Notes: a model not told the origin generated them from the sequence alone. Counted from the first letter of the stretch, positions 9,287 to 18,231 are shown. The stretch: DNA of 64,000 nt from VGTK01 sp046327915 (GCA_046327915.1 JAXLXO010000032.1:7410-71409); one strand, 5' to 3'. Translations and numbers: made by a program.

Positions 9287-9293
9287 ACCTCCT
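9287..9293 (-). promoter_or_regulatory. ribosome-binding site for the 8829-9278 gene
   Basis: On the minus strand this reads aggaggt, a perfect anti-Shine-Dalgarno match, with 8 nt to the ATG at 9278. It decides between that start and longer in-frame alternatives upstream. Confidence 0.8.
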
Positions 9294-9505
9294 GCGGCGC
9301 CACCCGGCCCGTCCTTCGGCGCCGCCCTCGACCACCATGGTATCAGCGATCGGGTGCGCCGTCGTCACGGGGAATGCGGCCGTCACGATGGCCGTTTTCG
9401 CACCGATGCGAATGCTGCCCGCGCGGGACGCCGCACGTTGGAGGAGGCCCGGCCTTCCGGCAGCGGCACGCGGCGTGCAGGAACTCGCCGCATGGAGGTG
9501 TCCCG

Positions 9506-11164
9506 ATGGGCAAGCGCGTCCTGATCGTCGGCGGGGTCGCGGGCGGAGCATCGTGCGCGGCGAGACTGCGCAGGCTCGACGAGCAGGCGGAGATCGTCGT
9601 GTACGACCGCGGTCCGTTCGCCTCGTTCGCGAACTGCGGCCTGCCCTACTTCGTCGGCGACGTGATCTCCGACCAGAAGAAGCTCGTCGTCGCCTCGGCC
9701 GAGCTCTTCCACGACCGCTTCAACATCGGGATCCGCACGCGGCACGAGGTGCTGTCGATCGATCGCGCGAGGCGCACCATCCGCGTGCGCGATCTCGAGG
9801 CCGGCACGGAGCGCGACGAGCCCTACGACGCGCTGGTGCTGTCGCCCGGCGCCGCGCCGATCCGGCCGCCGCTGCCCGGGATCGACCTGCCCGGCGTCTT
9901 CGCCGTGCGCACGATCCCCGACAGCGTGCGCATCCGGAAGTGGATCGAGGAGCACGCGCCGAAGCGCGCCGTCGTCGTCGGCGGCGGCTTCATCGGTCTC
10001 GAGATGGCGGAGAACCTCGCGCACCGCGGCCTCGCGGTGACCGTTCTCGAGAAGCTGCCGCAGGTGATGCCGCCGCTCGACGCCGAGGTCGCGCACGCGG
10101 TGGCGGAGCACCTGCGCGGGCGCGGCGTGACGCTGCACCTCGGCGACGGCCTCGCGGCGTTCGAGCCCGGCCGCGAGGGCGCGCTCGACGTGCTCACCGA
10201 GGCCGGCGCGCGGCTGCCGGCCGACCTCGTCATCCTGTCGATCGGGGTGCGCCCCGAGACCGCGCTCGCGCACGACGCCGGGCTCGCGCTCGGCGCGCGC
10301 GGCGGCATCGCAGTCGACGCCGAGATGCGCACGCAGGACCCGCACATCTGGGCGGTGGGCGACGCGATCGAGGTGCGCGACGTGCTCACCGGGCAGGAGC
10401 TGATCGTCCCGCTCGCCGGTCCGGCGAACCGGCAGGGACGGCTCGCCGCCGCGTCGATCAGCGGACGCGGCCGTCCGTTCCGCGGCGTGCAGGCCACCGC
10501 CGTGGTCGGCGTCTTCGGCTTGACGGTCGCGTGCACGGGCGCGAGCGAGAAGGGCCTGGTGCGCTCCGGCGTCAAGTCGTTCGAGCGCGTGTACCTGCAC
10601 CCCGGACAGCACGCAGGCTACTACCCGGGCGCCAAGCCGATCCAGCTGAAGCTGCTCTTCTCCGTGCCCGACGGACGCGTGCTCGGCGCGCAGGCCGTCG
10701 GGCTGGAGGGCGTCGAGAAGCGCATCGACGTGATCGCGATGGCGATCCAGATGGGCGCCACGGCACACGACCTCGCCGAAGCGGAGCTCTGCTACGCACC
10801 GCAGTTCGGCGCGGCGAAGGACCCGGTGAACCTCGCCGGGATGATCGCCGTCAATCACCTCGACGGGCTCATGCCGCTCGCGCACTGGAACGCGCTCGGC
10901 GAGCGCAGCCTGCTCGACGTGCGCGAGCCCGACGAGTACGCGGCGGGCCACGTTGCGGGCGCGGTGAACGTGCCGCTGTCGCAGCTGCGGACCCGGCACC
11001 GCGAGCTGCCGCGCGACCGGAAGCTCGCCGTGTACTGCGCCGCCGGGCAGCGCGCGTACTACGCGACGCGCTTCCTGCTGCAGAACGGCTACGACGCGGC
11101 GAACCTGTCGGGCGGATACACGACGTACCGCGCCCTGCATGCGGTCGGTCTGGCGCCGGTCTAG
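9506..11164 (+). CDS. CoA-disulfide reductase-type flavoprotein fused to a rhodanese domain
   Basis: A 552-residue FAD/NAD(P)H oxidoreductase. The start at ATG 9506 follows ggaggt (9494-9499). The FAD-binding motif is VLIVGGVAGGASCAARLRR, the redox cysteine is Cys44 in FANCGLPYF, and the NAD-binding motif is VVVGGGFIGLEMAENL. The pyridine nucleotide-disulfide dimerisation domain follows, then from about residue 465 a rhodanese domain (LLDVREPDEYAAGHVAGAVN) with Cys511 in VYCAAGQRAYYA. This is the CoADR-RHD architecture, linked in other bacteria to CoA-disulfide, CoA-persulfide or polysulfide reduction. All key cysteines are present. A role in thiol homeostasis or sulfur reduction is inferred from the family. 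Confidence 0.93.
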   Translation: MGKRVLIVGGVAGGASCAARLRRLDEQAEIVVYDRGPFASFANCGLPYFVGDVISDQKKLVVASAELFHDRFNIGIRTRHEVLSIDRARRTIRVRDLEAGTERDEPYDALVLSPGAAPIRPPLPGIDLPGVFAVRTIPDSVRIRKWIEEHAPKRAVVVGGGFIGLEMAENLAHRGLAVTVLEKLPQVMPPLDAEVAHAVAEHLRGRGVTLHLGDGLAAFEPGREGALDVLTEAGARLPADLVILSIGVRPETALAHDAGLALGARGGIAVDAEMRTQDPHIWAVGDAIEVRDVLTGQELIVPLAGPANRQGRLAAASISGRGRPFRGVQATAVVGVFGLTVACTGASEKGLVRSGVKSFERVYLHPGQHAGYYPGAKPIQLKLLFSVPDGRVLGAQAVGLEGVEKRIDVIAMAIQMGATAHDLAEAELCYAPQFGAAKDPVNLAGMIAVNHLDGLMPLAHWNALGERSLLDVREPDEYAAGHVAGAVNVPLSQLRTRHRELPRDRKLAVYCAAGQRAYYATRFLLQNGYDAANLSGGYTTYRALHAVGLAPV

Positions 11165-11206
11165 AGTCGACGGCGTGAAGCACCGTCACGCCGCCGGAGA
11201 GGCCTC

Positions 11207-12106
11207 GTGAACGCGAGCCGGACCGCGCTCGCCGCGGCACTCATGCGTGCGATCCACACGCGCCTCGACGACCCGCGCGTGATCGACGACGCGTGGGGCG
11301 ATCGCCTCGTGTCCGACGCCGAGAAGGCGGACCTCGCGCAGCGGGTCCGCTCCGAGGCGAGCGTCGAGGCCCGCGCGCGGCTCGACGCGCTCGGCTCGGA
11401 CCGCGACGTGATCGACACGGTGCTGCACCGCCACCCGAGCTACGGCGGTGTCGTGCTGCGCTCGCGCTGGGCCGAGGACGCGCTCGCCGGCGCGGTCGCG
11501 AACGGCGCGCGGCAGTACGTGCTGCTCGGCGCCGGGCTCGACAGCTTCTGCGTCCGCCAGCCGGACTTCGCGCACGCGCTCGCGGTCTTCGAGGTCGACC
11601 ACCCGGCGAGCCAGGCGTCGAAGCGCGCGCGTCTCGCCGGCACCGACGTCCCGCCGAACGTGCGCTTCGTCGCCGCGGACCTGGCGCGCGAAGACCTCGG
11701 CGCGGGGCTCGCGGCGGCGGGCTTCCGGTCCGACGTGCCGAGCTTCTTCTCGTGGCTCGGCGTCACCGTGTATCTCACCCGCGACGCGAACGAGGCGACG
11801 CTGCGCGCGGTTGCGTCGTGCGCGGGGGCCGGCAGCGAGATCGCGTTCACGTACGTCGACCAGCGTGCGCTCGACGCGGGTGCACCGCAGCTCGACGCGC
11901 GGCGGACGCAGCGCGCGGCGCAGGGCGAGCCGTGGCTGTCCGGCTTCGATCCGACGACGCTCGCGGACGACCTGCGCCGGTGCGGCCTCGCGCTCGTCGA
12001 GGATCTCGACGGCGACGCGCTGACGGCGCGCTACTGCGGGGGACGCAGCGACGGGCTCGCCGCGGCGCGCGTCGGGCACGTCGCACGCGCACGCGTCGCA
12101 CGCTGA
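11207..12106 (+). CDS. SAM-dependent methyltransferase, leucine carboxyl methyltransferase (TIGR00027-type) family
   Basis: A 299-residue class I methyltransferase. It shows the LCM/TIGR00027 pattern: an N-terminal region with R..A...R..HT..DDP..I.D, the SAM-binding VLLGAGLDSF (about residues 105-114), the acidic VFEVDHPASQ, FVAADL, and SWLGVTVYL. ATG 11207 has gagagg upstream. Family members methylate small molecules, often in secondary metabolism, and most have unknown substrates. It begins 42 bp after the CoA-disulfide reductase gene on the same strand, so co-transcription is possible but a functional link is not evident. Confidence 0.88.
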   Translation: MNASRTALAAALMRAIHTRLDDPRVIDDAWGDRLVSDAEKADLAQRVRSEASVEARARLDALGSDRDVIDTVLHRHPSYGGVVLRSRWAEDALAGAVANGARQYVLLGAGLDSFCVRQPDFAHALAVFEVDHPASQASKRARLAGTDVPPNVRFVAADLAREDLGAGLAAAGFRSDVPSFFSWLGVTVYLTRDANEATLRAVASCAGAGSEIAFTYVDQRALDAGAPQLDARRTQRAAQGEPWLSGFDPTTLADDLRRCGLALVEDLDGDALTARYCGGRSDGLAAARVGHVARARVAR

Positions 12107-12117
12107 GCAGCGCCGAC

Positions 12118-12139
12118 CGCGCGCGCCCGTCCGCGCGCG
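12118..12139. terminator. 8-bp stem hairpin between convergent genes
   Basis: Two arms of cgcgcgcg (12118-12125 and 12132-12139) enclose the loop cccgtc. It lies between the stops of the methyltransferase and the protease, the expected place for a bidirectional terminator. No T-run follows, and alternating CG makes chance pairing easier. Confidence 0.4.
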
Positions 12140-12149
12140 CGCCCCCCGC

Positions 12150-13103
12150 TCACGGCATCGTCCAGAGCGCGAGGTCCGCGAAGAGCGTGTCCGTGACCCG
12201 CGTCGCGCTGTTCGAACCGGGGTACGGCTCGATGCCGATGCCGTACGCGTGGATTCCGAAGGCGCACGTCTGGCAGCTGTTCGAGACCTTGCCGTAGACC
12301 GGGCTGCCGCTCTGCCCGCCGTAGGTATCGATCTTGTAGAAGAGCTTCTCCGCGGCGACGCCCTTGATCTTGCGCTTCGTGCCCCACATGGTCGCGAACG
12401 GCTTGTCCGCGGGATAGCCGAAGATCCGGACGTTCACCTTGACGAGCTTCTCGTCCAGCTTGACGCCGTAGCCGAGCCAGCCCGTGGTCATTCCCAGCGC
12501 GCTGTCGAGCTTGATCGCGCCGTAGTCGAAGCGGTCGTCCTCGTTGTCGATCCACTCCTGCGGTGCGTACAGCGACGTCGACGTCGCGGAGCCGTAGGGT
12601 GCGGTGTCGCCGTTGCGGCCCGGGTACACCGTGATCGACGTCGCCCAGCCGCCGAGGCCCGTTCCGTGGACGCAGTGTCCCGCGGTCGCGACGACGTCCT
12701 CGGAGATGAAGAAGCCGGTGCAGGAGTAGTCCCCGCCCGTCGACGAGATCACGAGGAAGGCGATCGCGCGATACGGGAACACGGTGGTGTCGGTCACCTG
12801 ATGGCGCTCGTCGGTGTCGATGACGCTCTCGATGCCGCGCGTGAGCGGGAGCGGGAGCACGTCGGGCATCGGCTCGATGCGCGCCAGCCGGGCGCCCTCC
12901 GGAAGCAGGCCGGTGCCGCGGAACGACGGCGACTCGAGCCCCGACAGGGACAGCGACGGCAGCGTGCGGCCGTCGCTCGTGACGAGGGCGCCGCCGTCGA
13001 TCGCGGCGCTCTGCGCGCTCGCGGGCCCCGCCCCTGCGGCGAGGACGGCGACCATCGCGAGGAAGGCGGCGCGGCGGTGGAGCGAGGGACGGGCCTGGTG
13101 CAT
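12150..13103 (-). CDS. secreted trypsin-like serine protease (S1, V8-like)
   Basis: A 317-residue exported endopeptidase. The signal peptide covers about residues 1-30 (LAAGAGPASA). The catalytic triad is visible: His143 in VATAGHCV, Asp193 in RFDYGAIKLD, and Ser265 in YGGQSGSPVY. Layout and spacing fit the glutamyl-endopeptidase/V8-like branch of S1, with a propeptide-like region before residue ~100. An additional cysteine pair (SNSCQTCAFG) follows the active serine. The ATG is preceded by ggag with 7 nt spacing. Role: extracellular proteolysis; specificity cannot be told. Confidence 0.9.
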   Translation of the reverse strand: MHQARPSLHRRAAFLAMVAVLAAGAGPASAQSAAIDGGALVTSDGRTLPSLSLSGLESPSFRGTGLLPEGARLARIEPMPDVLPLPLTRGIESVIDTDERHQVTDTTVFPYRAIAFLVISSTGGDYSCTGFFISEDVVATAGHCVHGTGLGGWATSITVYPGRNGDTAPYGSATSTSLYAPQEWIDNEDDRFDYGAIKLDSALGMTTGWLGYGVKLDEKLVKVNVRIFGYPADKPFATMWGTKRKIKGVAAEKLFYKIDTYGGQSGSPVYGKVSNSCQTCAFGIHAYGIGIEPYPGSNSATRVTDTLFADLALWTMP

Positions 13104-13334
13104 GAAAAAACTCCGGTGACTGCGAACGAACGACGGCCACTCCTATGGCACAACCGGCCGCACGCGACACCCGCATTTCTGCGCATCACCCGTCCCCGTC
13201 GCGATGTGCCTCGCCCGTGAGCACTGCGTCCGTGTGCGACAGCCCGACGCTGCAGCCGATCGCCGGAGCCGCGCGCATTCCTGCAGCGGCGGACGCGTGC
13301 CCGGGGCGCATCCCTTGCCTGGACGGTCCGCGCG

Positions 13335-13535
13335 ATGGACCTGCTGTTCTTCAAGACGCTCTGGGGCCTCAGCGGCAGCTACGCCGACGCCGCGCGCGCG
13401 GCCGGATTCGCCGGGCTCGAAGGCCCTTCCCGGCCGAGCCCGAGCTATCCGCGCATCGGCGCTCCGGTGGCCGACCTCCGGGACTTCAACGTGCACGTCG
13501 CCGGCGTGGTGCGCCGCGCGTTCGAGGCGGGGTGA
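13335..13535 (+). pseudogene. 66-residue frame, possible remnant of a sugar phosphate isomerase/epimerase N-terminus
   Basis: The peptide begins MDLLFFKTLWGLSGSYADA and continues ARAAGFAGLEGP, which resembles the first beta-alpha unit of xylose-isomerase-like TIM-barrel proteins (start strand, then AAGFxGxEGP). The normal family length is about 250-300 residues, so if the resemblance is real most of the barrel is missing: the frame stops 19 bp before the Nudix gene stop on the other strand. No strong ribosome-binding site precedes it. It could also be an intact unknown small protein or a chance frame. I favour a truncated gene with low confidence. Confidence 0.35.
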
Positions 13536-13553
13536 CGCGGAGCCGGCGTCGCG

Positions 13554-14177
13554 TCAATCGAAAAGCACGGGCAGCGAAGGATCCGAGCGCGCCGCGAACG
13601 CCGCGACGATGTCGGACTCGAGCACGCGGTGGGTCGACAGCGGCGGCAGCGCGTCGAGCGCGAAGAAGCCGGCGTCGAGCGTCTCGTGGCCCGGCGCCGG
13701 CTCGTCCTCGTCGAGACGCCCGCACACGAAGAACAGCTTGTAGAACTCGCGCACGTCCGGGTCGTAGGGCTGCCTCGCCTTGTGCCGCACCGAGTAGAGG
13801 CGGTGCACCGCGACGCGCAGCCCGGCCTCCTCCTCGACCTCCTTGACGACGTTCTGCGCCGCCGAGAACCCGACGTCGGCGTAGCCGCCGGGCAGCGTCC
13901 AGCGCCGGTCCATGCGCTCCTGCACCAGCAGGATGCGGTCGTCGCGGAACACGGCCGCGCGCACGTCGACCTTGGGCGTCGCGTAGCCCTGCGCAAAGTC
14001 CGGGATCAGCCCGCCGATGCGCTCGAGCGGCACGTTGCCGAGATCGGCGAGCATCTCGCTGGCGAGCGCCGCGATCTCGGCGTAGCGCTCGCGGTCGAAG
14101 GGGCTCTCCGCGAAGTGCAGCCCGGTCGACGCGATCGCGTGCAGGCGCTTCGCCTTCTGCAGCCAGCGGTCTTCCAC
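13554..14177 (-). CDS. Nudix hydrolase with Nudix N-terminal domain
   Basis: A 207-residue protein from GTG 14177, chosen because agga lies 9 nt upstream and the N-terminus VEDRWLQKAKRLHAIAQ-like helix matches the Nudix_N domain found before ADP-ribose/NADH-type pyrophosphatases. The Nudix box runs Gly98 to Gly119 with catalytic Glu113, Glu116 and Glu117 retained. It departs from the consensus at two places: the first Glu is Phe104 and the Arg before the catalytic Glu is Lys112. Metal binding should survive, but activity on the usual substrates is uncertain. It is the last gene of a three-gene minus-strand run (SOI-like protein, small membrane protein, Nudix). Confidence 0.88.
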   Translation of the reverse strand: MEDRWLQKAKRLHAIASTGLHFAESPFDRERYAEIAALASEMLADLGNVPLERIGGLIPDFAQGYATPKVDVRAAVFRDDRILLVQERMDRRWTLPGGYADVGFSAAQNVVKEVEEEAGLRVAVHRLYSVRHKARQPYDPDVREFYKLFFVCGRLDEDEPAPGHETLDAGFFALDALPPLSTHRVLESDIVAAFAARSDPSLPVLFD

Positions 14178-14217
14178 GGCGGCGCTTCCTCGCGCGACGC
14201 GAACGGCGTCCGCGCGG

Positions 14218-14517
14218 TCAGGCGGGCGTCGACGACGCCGCGGACTCCTCCTCGGCCTTCCGCGCCGCGAGGAAGCCCGGGTACAGGAAGACCAGCGCGC
14301 CGATGGCCGCACCGATCAGCTGGCCGCGCAGCAGCCGCGACGACGTGTAGCGGATGAGCTCCGGCAGGTTGCAGAGCGTCTGCACCTGGCTCGCCGACGA
14401 GATCTTCCCCGTCTCGTTGTACCAGGCGAGCACCGGCGGCACGACGAACGACGCAATCACGCCGCCGACGAGCGCACCGATCAGCATGAACGTCCCGATC
14501 GTCTTGAACTTGTTCAC
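14218..14517 (-). CDS. small two-helix membrane protein, unknown function
   Basis: A 99-residue protein from GTG 14517 (VNKFKTIGTFML); aaggg lies upstream. A second in-frame start at 14553 is possible but adds only a hydrophilic lead. Hydrophobic segments lie at about residues 8-30 and 64-83, separated by a polar loop containing QVQTLCNLPELIRY. The C-terminus is charged, then Ser/Ala-rich. I do not recognise the family. It sits 28 bp after the styrene-oxide-isomerase-like gene and 40 bp before the Nudix gene, so an operon is likely. Confidence 0.65.
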   Translation of the reverse strand: MNKFKTIGTFMLIGALVGGVIASFVVPPVLAWYNETGKISSASQVQTLCNLPELIRYTSSRLLRGQLIGAAIGALVFLYPGFLAARKAEEESAASSTPA

Positions 14518-14545
14518 GGGGACCCTTGTGCCACAGCGCGCGCCG

Positions 14546-15058
14546 TCACGCACCCGGACGCGCGTCGTCCCCCGACTCGACGCGCGCCGCCGCGAACGCC
14601 GCCCGCGCGAGGACGATCAGCGCCACCGGCGCCACCAGCGCGCCCGCGTATGCGCCGAAGAAGCCGAGCCGCGACAGCACGTCCGCGGCGCCGAGGCGGT
14701 TGTCGCCGAACGTCAAGCCGTGATTCGCCGCACCGAGCGCGTTGGCGACGTAGAAGACGATGTTGCCCCAGACCGCGACCACGATCGCCCACGCCACGAG
14801 GCGCCGCGTGCGGTCGGGCATCGGCGCGAGCGGCAGCGCGAGCCCGACCGCGATCGCCATCAGGCCGTTGGTGATCGCGCCGACGTGCGCGCCGCGCCAG
14901 CGCGCCGGATCGCCGGGAAGCTGCGCCGCGATCGCGCCCGGAATCGGCCACAGCGAGATCTCGCCGATCAGGTTGAAGAGGAAGCCGTATCCGGCGATGA
15001 GCCCGAAGCAGAGCGCGAGCGCACCGTTTCCGACGAGGATGGCCTGGAGTCTGCGCAT
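14546..15058 (-). CDS. styrene oxide isomerase (StyC)-like membrane protein
   Basis: A 170-residue protein with four hydrophobic segments, matching the length and topology of styrene oxide isomerase, a membrane enzyme that turns epoxides into aldehydes by a Meinwald rearrangement. By my recollection of StyC, the two align without gaps over the first half: the W.(R/G)AH.G...NG motif gives His58 (heme ligand in StyC) and Asn64 at the same numbers; D.T.RL, W.N..FY with Tyr103, and the NxGLTFGxN motif are also kept. The acidic residue that StyC has two residues before W97 (Asp95) is Ala95 here. No styrene monooxygenase lies adjacent. Epoxide isomerase activity is plausible but on an unknown substrate. 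Confidence 0.75.
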   Translation of the reverse strand: MRRLQAILVGNGALALCFGLIAGYGFLFNLIGEISLWPIPGAIAAQLPGDPARWRGAHVGAITNGLMAIAVGLALPLAPMPDRTRRLVAWAIVVAVWGNIVFYVANALGAANHGLTFGDNRLGAADVLSRLGFFGAYAGALVAPVALIVLARAAFAAARVESGDDARPGA

Positions 15059-15206
15059 GACGGCATCGTAGCGCGCGAAGGCCGCCTCGGGCGAAGCCGC
15101 CGCGGCGATTTCGTCTCAAGCACGCGTCGTTGCCCGCCGATGCTCTGAACAGAGACCGGCACGGCACCGCGCCGGTCGCCGAACGGCTTCGGCACGAGGT
15201 TTTCCC

Positions 15207-17003
15207 GTGGACAGGTCGGGGATCGTGAGCCTGCTCGTGGCCGCGCTCGCGGCGGCCCTTTCGTCGGCGTGCTCGAACACGTCCGACGTCTCAGCCGGAG
15301 GTCTGAGCTGGCAGGAGTGCGACCCCGACTCCGTCCCTGCGAAGGTCGTGCAAGAGCTCGACGGCCGCGTCGCGTGCGCCGTGCTGCAGGTCCCGCTCGA
15401 TCACGCAGATCCGCGCAAGGGCACCATCGACTTCGCGCTGCTGCGCGTCGCCGCAGCGAAGCCGGCGGAGCGCCGCGGCGCGATCTTCACCAACCCCGGC
15501 GGGCCCGGCGGCGACGGGATCGGTCTCGGCCTCTACCTCGGGCGCCTGTTCGCGATCGCGGATCCGGCGACGCCGATCGGCAGCCGGCTGCGCGCGCTGT
15601 CCGATCGATACGACGTCATCGGTTTCTCGCCACGCGGCGTAGGGAGCAGCACGAAGCTCGAGTGCCGCCTCGACGCGACGTACGCGACCGAGCTGCTCCC
15701 GACCAGCGACGGCTCGCCGGCGAACCTCGACGCGATCCTGCACAACCAGGAGCTCGACGCGCGCGCCTGCCGCCGCGACCCGCTCACGCCGTTCATCAAT
15801 ACCGACGCGACCGCGCGCGACATGGACCTGGCGCGGCGCGCGATGGGCGACGAGCGGCTGAGCTACCTCGGCTACTCCTACGGCACCTGGCTCGGCATCT
15901 GGTACGCGAGCCTCTTCCCCGACCACGTCGACCGCATGATGATCGACAGCACCGTCGACTACGGCGAGGAGAGCCTCACCGGCAACGGGCAGGCCGAGCC
16001 GCTGCAGCTCGTCCTCGATCGCTTCGTCATCCCGTGGGCCGCCGCGAGCGACGCCAAGTTCGGCCTCGGCGGCAGCGACGAGATCCGCGCGATCTTCGGC
16101 TCGCTCCCCGTCGAGCTGCAGACCGTGCTGAGCGACCGCCTCTACGGCCTGCTGTTCTCGCAGGAGCGCGCCGGTCGCGTGGTCGAGGAGCTCGGCGCCG
16201 CGAAGGGCGTCGGCGCGATCCTGCGCGAGCACCCCGGTGCGTCCGACGCCGAGATGATCGCCGCGACCGCGACGCAACGCTACGCGCCCGACGCCGCGGT
16301 CGACGAGGCCATGCGGAGGAATGCGGCGGCGCAGATGGAAGGCTTCCTCGCGCTCGCGCACCGCATTCCGATCCCGGTCGCCATCGGCGACGACAACTCG
16401 GTCAACAAGGCGGTCACGTGCAACGACGGTCCGTCGCCGACCGACCCCGCGTTCTGGAACCTGCAGCTCGAGACGCTGCGCGTGACCGCGCCGGCGTACT
16501 TCCACGATCGCTTCGAGCTGAACTGCACCGACACGTGGGGCGGACCGACGGTCACGAAGCCCGACGTCGCGGGCGCGCGGCGCGTGCCCAACATCCTCAT
16601 GGCGCAGGACCAGTTCGATCCCGCGACGCCGCTGCCGGGAGCGCTGCGGACGTATGCGCTGCTCGGCAACGCGAGCCTGATCTACAACACGCGCTCCTAC
16701 TCGCACGGCGTGTTCCCGTCCGACGACGCGTGCGTCGACCTCGCTGTCGCGGACTTCTTCCTCGACGACGAGATCCCGCCGCGCTTCGTCGTCGAGTGCA
16801 TCGGCCGAGGGCTCCTCGACGAGGCGGAAGCCGCGCCCGACGCGCGCGTCGCGAGCACGCGCGGACTGCCGCCCGAGCTGCAGGCGGTCTCGCGGCCTGG
16901 CGCCGAAGGCCGCACGTCGGACGGCTTCGCCGACGCCGACGCGGCGCGCGCGGCGATGCGCGACGTCCGCGCACTGGTCGTCGACGCGGCGACGCGACGC
17001 TAG
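15207..17003 (+). CDS. TAP-type alpha/beta hydrolase lipoprotein (tripeptidyl aminopeptidase-like)
   Basis: A 598-residue lipoprotein from GTG 15207 with gaggt upstream. The lipobox is LSSAC near residue 22. The alpha/beta hydrolase core shows the oxyanion segment FTNPGGPGGDG, DVIGFSPRGVGSS, and the nucleophile elbow GYSYGTW with Ser224. A TAP-like C-terminal domain follows (ILMAQDQFDPATP, then YSHGVFP with the probable catalytic His). This is the SCO/TAP family of exported peptidases and esterases that remove N-terminal peptides or hydrolyse esters. A cell-envelope location is inferred from the lipobox. It ends 19 bp from the convergent nucleotidyltransferase gene. Confidence 0.9.
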   Translation: MDRSGIVSLLVAALAAALSSACSNTSDVSAGGLSWQECDPDSVPAKVVQELDGRVACAVLQVPLDHADPRKGTIDFALLRVAAAKPAERRGAIFTNPGGPGGDGIGLGLYLGRLFAIADPATPIGSRLRALSDRYDVIGFSPRGVGSSTKLECRLDATYATELLPTSDGSPANLDAILHNQELDARACRRDPLTPFINTDATARDMDLARRAMGDERLSYLGYSYGTWLGIWYASLFPDHVDRMMIDSTVDYGEESLTGNGQAEPLQLVLDRFVIPWAAASDAKFGLGGSDEIRAIFGSLPVELQTVLSDRLYGLLFSQERAGRVVEELGAAKGVGAILREHPGASDAEMIAATATQRYAPDAAVDEAMRRNAAAQMEGFLALAHRIPIPVAIGDDNSVNKAVTCNDGPSPTDPAFWNLQLETLRVTAPAYFHDRFELNCTDTWGGPTVTKPDVAGARRVPNILMAQDQFDPATPLPGALRTYALLGNASLIYNTRSYSHGVFPSDDACVDLAVADFFLDDEIPPRFVVECIGRGLLDEAEAAPDARVASTRGLPPELQAVSRPGAEGRTSDGFADADAARAAMRDVRALVVDAATRR

Positions 17004-17022
17004 CGATCGCCGCGCGACGCGC

Positions 17023-18231
17023 TCACGGTCGCAGCAGCGACGGGTGCGCGGCGATCTTGCGCGCGAGCCGCAGCGGCACGTCGCGCAGCCGTTGCGCGTC
17101 GAGATCCGCCTTGACGTACGCGAGCACGTAGCCCGGAAACCCGGCGAGACGGCGCACGTCGCCCGCGGGACGAGCGCCGCCGGAGACGTCCTCGACGTAT
17201 CCCTTCATGCGCCAGCTCTTCCAGAAGCGGAAGCGCGGCAGCGACGCGAACCAGCGCGGACCGTGCGCCGCGAGCGCGAGCTCGTAGTGCAGCGCGTCCG
17301 CCGGCGTGCGGACGCGCGACCACTCCGCCAGCAGATCGTCGGGTACCGCGAAGCCGAAGTGCCGCAGGACGAGGAACGCGTCGCGCAGCTGCAGCCGCGC
17401 GTGGAAGCGTGCCGCGAGCGCGTCGACGCGCGCCCAGTCGATCTCGTTGCGGCGCGCGATCATGAACGCGTCCGTGATCCAGCGGACCAGCGGCAGCGGC
17501 GCCCAGCTGTACGCGTTCTGGCTGCGCCGCGCGCCGTGCAGGCACGCGTGGAAGAGCTCGTCCGCCGGCGCGAGCGCCCACGCCGCGCGGCCCTGGTGGT
17601 CGATGCGCACCGCGTTCTCCCAGAACGGACGGTCGGCGTCGGCGGTGCGCTGCGGCCACAGCGCGTTCCAGTGCAGGTCGAGGTTGGTCTGCCCGCGGAC
17701 GAACGACACCGCGTGTGCGTAGCCGGTGAGCGCGCGCGCGGGCAGGTGCTTGACGGATCGCCAGCCCGCGCGTTCGAGCACCGCGAAAGCGTCCTCGGCG
17801 CGCGCGTGCGGCACCAGCAGGTCGATGTCCACCATCGGGCGGGTCGCCGGCGTCGGGTAGCAGCGCGACGCGAGCGACGTGCCCTTGAGCAGCATCGCGT
17901 CGATCCCCTGCGGTGCGAACGCGTCGAGAACCTCGCCCACCGTGCGCAGCAGCAGCGCGTTGCGGTACCAGGCCTGCCGGTAGACGCCCTTCGCGATCTC
18001 GTACGTCCGGTCCGACGCGACTTTCCCCTGCAGTCGATGCCAGGCGAGCGGCAGATGGCGGAACGACTCCTCGTCGATCGCGTCGAGGTCGGTGGTCGAG
18101 CACCACAGCTCCCACGCGGCGACGGCGATGCGCTCGTCGTCGGCGAGGCAGGCGCGCAGCAGCAGCTCCTGCGACGTCGTCGGACGGCTGCGCGCGCCCT
18201 CCAGCGCGGTCGGCATCACACCCGGCGTCAC
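17023..18231 (-). CDS. nucleotidyltransferase family protein (NTP_transf_5)
   Basis: A 402-residue protein from GTG 18231; ggag lies 8 nt upstream and the GTG shares 4 bp (GTGA) with the stop of the HPr-kinase-like gene, so translation is probably coupled. The core motif is LLKGTSLASRCYP followed by RPMVDIDLLVP, the nucleotidyltransferase G(T/S) and DxD residues of the NTP_transf_5 family. The remainder is alpha-helical with many aromatic residues. Family members recur beside PqqD-like and HPr-kinase-like genes in peptide- and glycan-modification clusters; the substrate is not established. An alternative start is ATG 18216. Confidence 0.85.
   Translation of the reverse strand: MTPGVMPTALEGARSRPTTSQELLLRACLADDERIAVAAWELWCSTTDLDAIDEESFRHLPLAWHRLQGKVASDRTYEIAKGVYRQAWYRNALLLRTVGEVLDAFAPQGIDAMLLKGTSLASRCYPTPATRPMVDIDLLVPHARAEDAFAVLERAGWRSVKHLPARALTGYAHAVSFVRGQTNLDLHWNALWPQRTADADRPFWENAVRIDHQGRAAWALAPADELFHACLHGARRSQNAYSWAPLPLVRWITDAFMIARRNEIDWARVDALAARFHARLQLRDAFLVLRHFGFAVPDDLLAEWSRVRTPADALHYELALAAHGPRWFASLPRFRFWKSWRMKGYVEDVSGGARPAGDVRRLAGFPGYVLAYVKADLDAQRLRDVPLRLARKIAAHPSLLRP

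Noticed and set aside
12205..12225. gttcgaacc-like tRNA T-loop
   Set aside because: It lies within the serine protease coding region and no cloverleaf arms were found.
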